A stretch of 64,000 bases of DNA from Alkaliphilus sp. NP8 (GTDB lineage Bacteria; Bacillota; Clostridia; Peptostreptococcales; Natronincolaceae). Positions within the stretch are counted from its first letter, which is position 1. Each line of letters opens with the position of its first letter. Shown in pieces: positions 63,784-64,000 of the stretch. The notes under the pieces are model-generated. The model saw only the letters and a program-made list of their open reading frames with translations, had not been told where the DNA came from and did not search any database. The position numbers were made by a program, and so were the translations under genes. The stretch lies in NCBI GenBank assembly GCA_015978205.1, contig JADWMM010000001.1, positions 33,382 through 97,381 on the forward strand. Direction: 5' to 3'.

Positions 63784-64000
63784 CTACTCACCCCTCACTA
63801 CTTTGACTTTTGCTCCATCTTCTACATAATGTTGCCCTTCTACAATAACTTCTTCTTCTTCCTTAAGTCCTTCTTTTATTTCTACATAATCTCCTGTATC
63901 AAGTCCTATAGTTACTTCTTTTTCAATTGCTTTACCATCTTCTACTACATAAACTACTTTTCTATCTTCCTTTTCTAAAACTGCACTTCCTGGTACTATA
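63784..64000 (-). CDS. Efflux RND adaptor (HlyD/MFP family), C-terminal part only
   Basis: The 72 codons visible are the end of a periplasmic-type adaptor: VPGSAVLEKEDRKVVYVVED, KEVTIGLDTGDYVEIKEGLK, then EEVIVEGQHYVEDGAKVKVV and stop. The V-I-V-E-G-Q-x-x-V-x-D-G-x-x-V pattern closes most RND adaptors. It runs off the right edge. The stop is two bases before the RND start, so they are translated together. Confidence 0.85.
   Translation of the reverse strand, partial: IVPGSAVLEKEDRKVVYVVEDGKAIEKEVTIGLDTGDYVEIKEGLKEEEEVIVEGQHYVEDGAKVKVVRGE

Overview
The window is AT-rich DNA from a low-GC Clostridia-type Firmicute, probably spore-forming and anaerobic. The evidence is strong AGGAGG-type ribosome binding sites with frequent TTG and GTG starts, S-layer homology (SLH) proteins, two Spo0E-like phosphatase genes, sodium-coupled symporters and a peroxiredoxin with an in-frame UGA at its catalytic position, which implies selenocysteine decoding. 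Genus-level placement is not possible from the sequence alone.

Layout: 0-5.5 kb holds two central carbon genes on the minus strand (fructose-6-phosphate aldolase/transaldolase-like, then class II fructose-bisphosphatase) and two paralogous sodium:neurotransmitter-family symporters on the plus strand, each with its own promoter and long leader. 5.6-20.2 kb is a minus-strand cell-surface locus: a 966-residue exported protein, a 2112-residue IPT/TIG-repeat protein, a 551-residue beta-repeat protein and two SLH proteins. A divergent ComK-like gene follows, then a PglF/CapD-type sugar dehydratase. 23-31.9 kb is a mosaic of small regulators (HTH, XRE, Spo0E-like), a HepT/MntA toxin-antitoxin pair, the selenoprotein peroxiredoxin, a sodium:solute symporter, a phosphodiester glycosidase with a lipoprotein, and membrane proteins.

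32-41 kb looks like an accessory and partly decayed defence-type island. It holds an SF1 helicase with a C-terminal nuclease-like domain between two near-identical copies of a small-multidrug-export gene; a PD-(D/E)XK-like protein next to a Ser/Thr kinase with an unusual C-terminal half; a chimeric ORF joining the start of an OLD/GajA-type ATPase to the end of a UvrD-type helicase; and a broken small membrane protein gene. A short repeat motif is scattered through this part, including an exact 21-bp direct repeat near 31.4 and 41.2 kb.

41.2-59.4 kb is one long minus-strand surface polysaccharide operon: Wzz, large Wzy/ligase, PglE-like aminotransferase, PglC-like phosphosugar transferase, ATP-grasp ligase, opine-type dehydrogenase, B12-dependent glutamate-mutase-like enzyme, second DegT-type aminotransferase, FemAB/GNAT-like transferase, GT4 glycosyltransferase, UDP-sugar dehydrogenase, second Wzy and a MurJ-family flippase. 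The ATP-grasp, opine dehydrogenase and B12 mutase trio inside a uronate/amino-sugar polysaccharide operon is the strongest candidate for an undescribed pathway: making an unusual amino acid or opine and linking it to a glycan. The window closes with a coiled-coil repeat protein and an efflux operon (adaptor, RND pump, TetR regulator), the adaptor running off the right edge.
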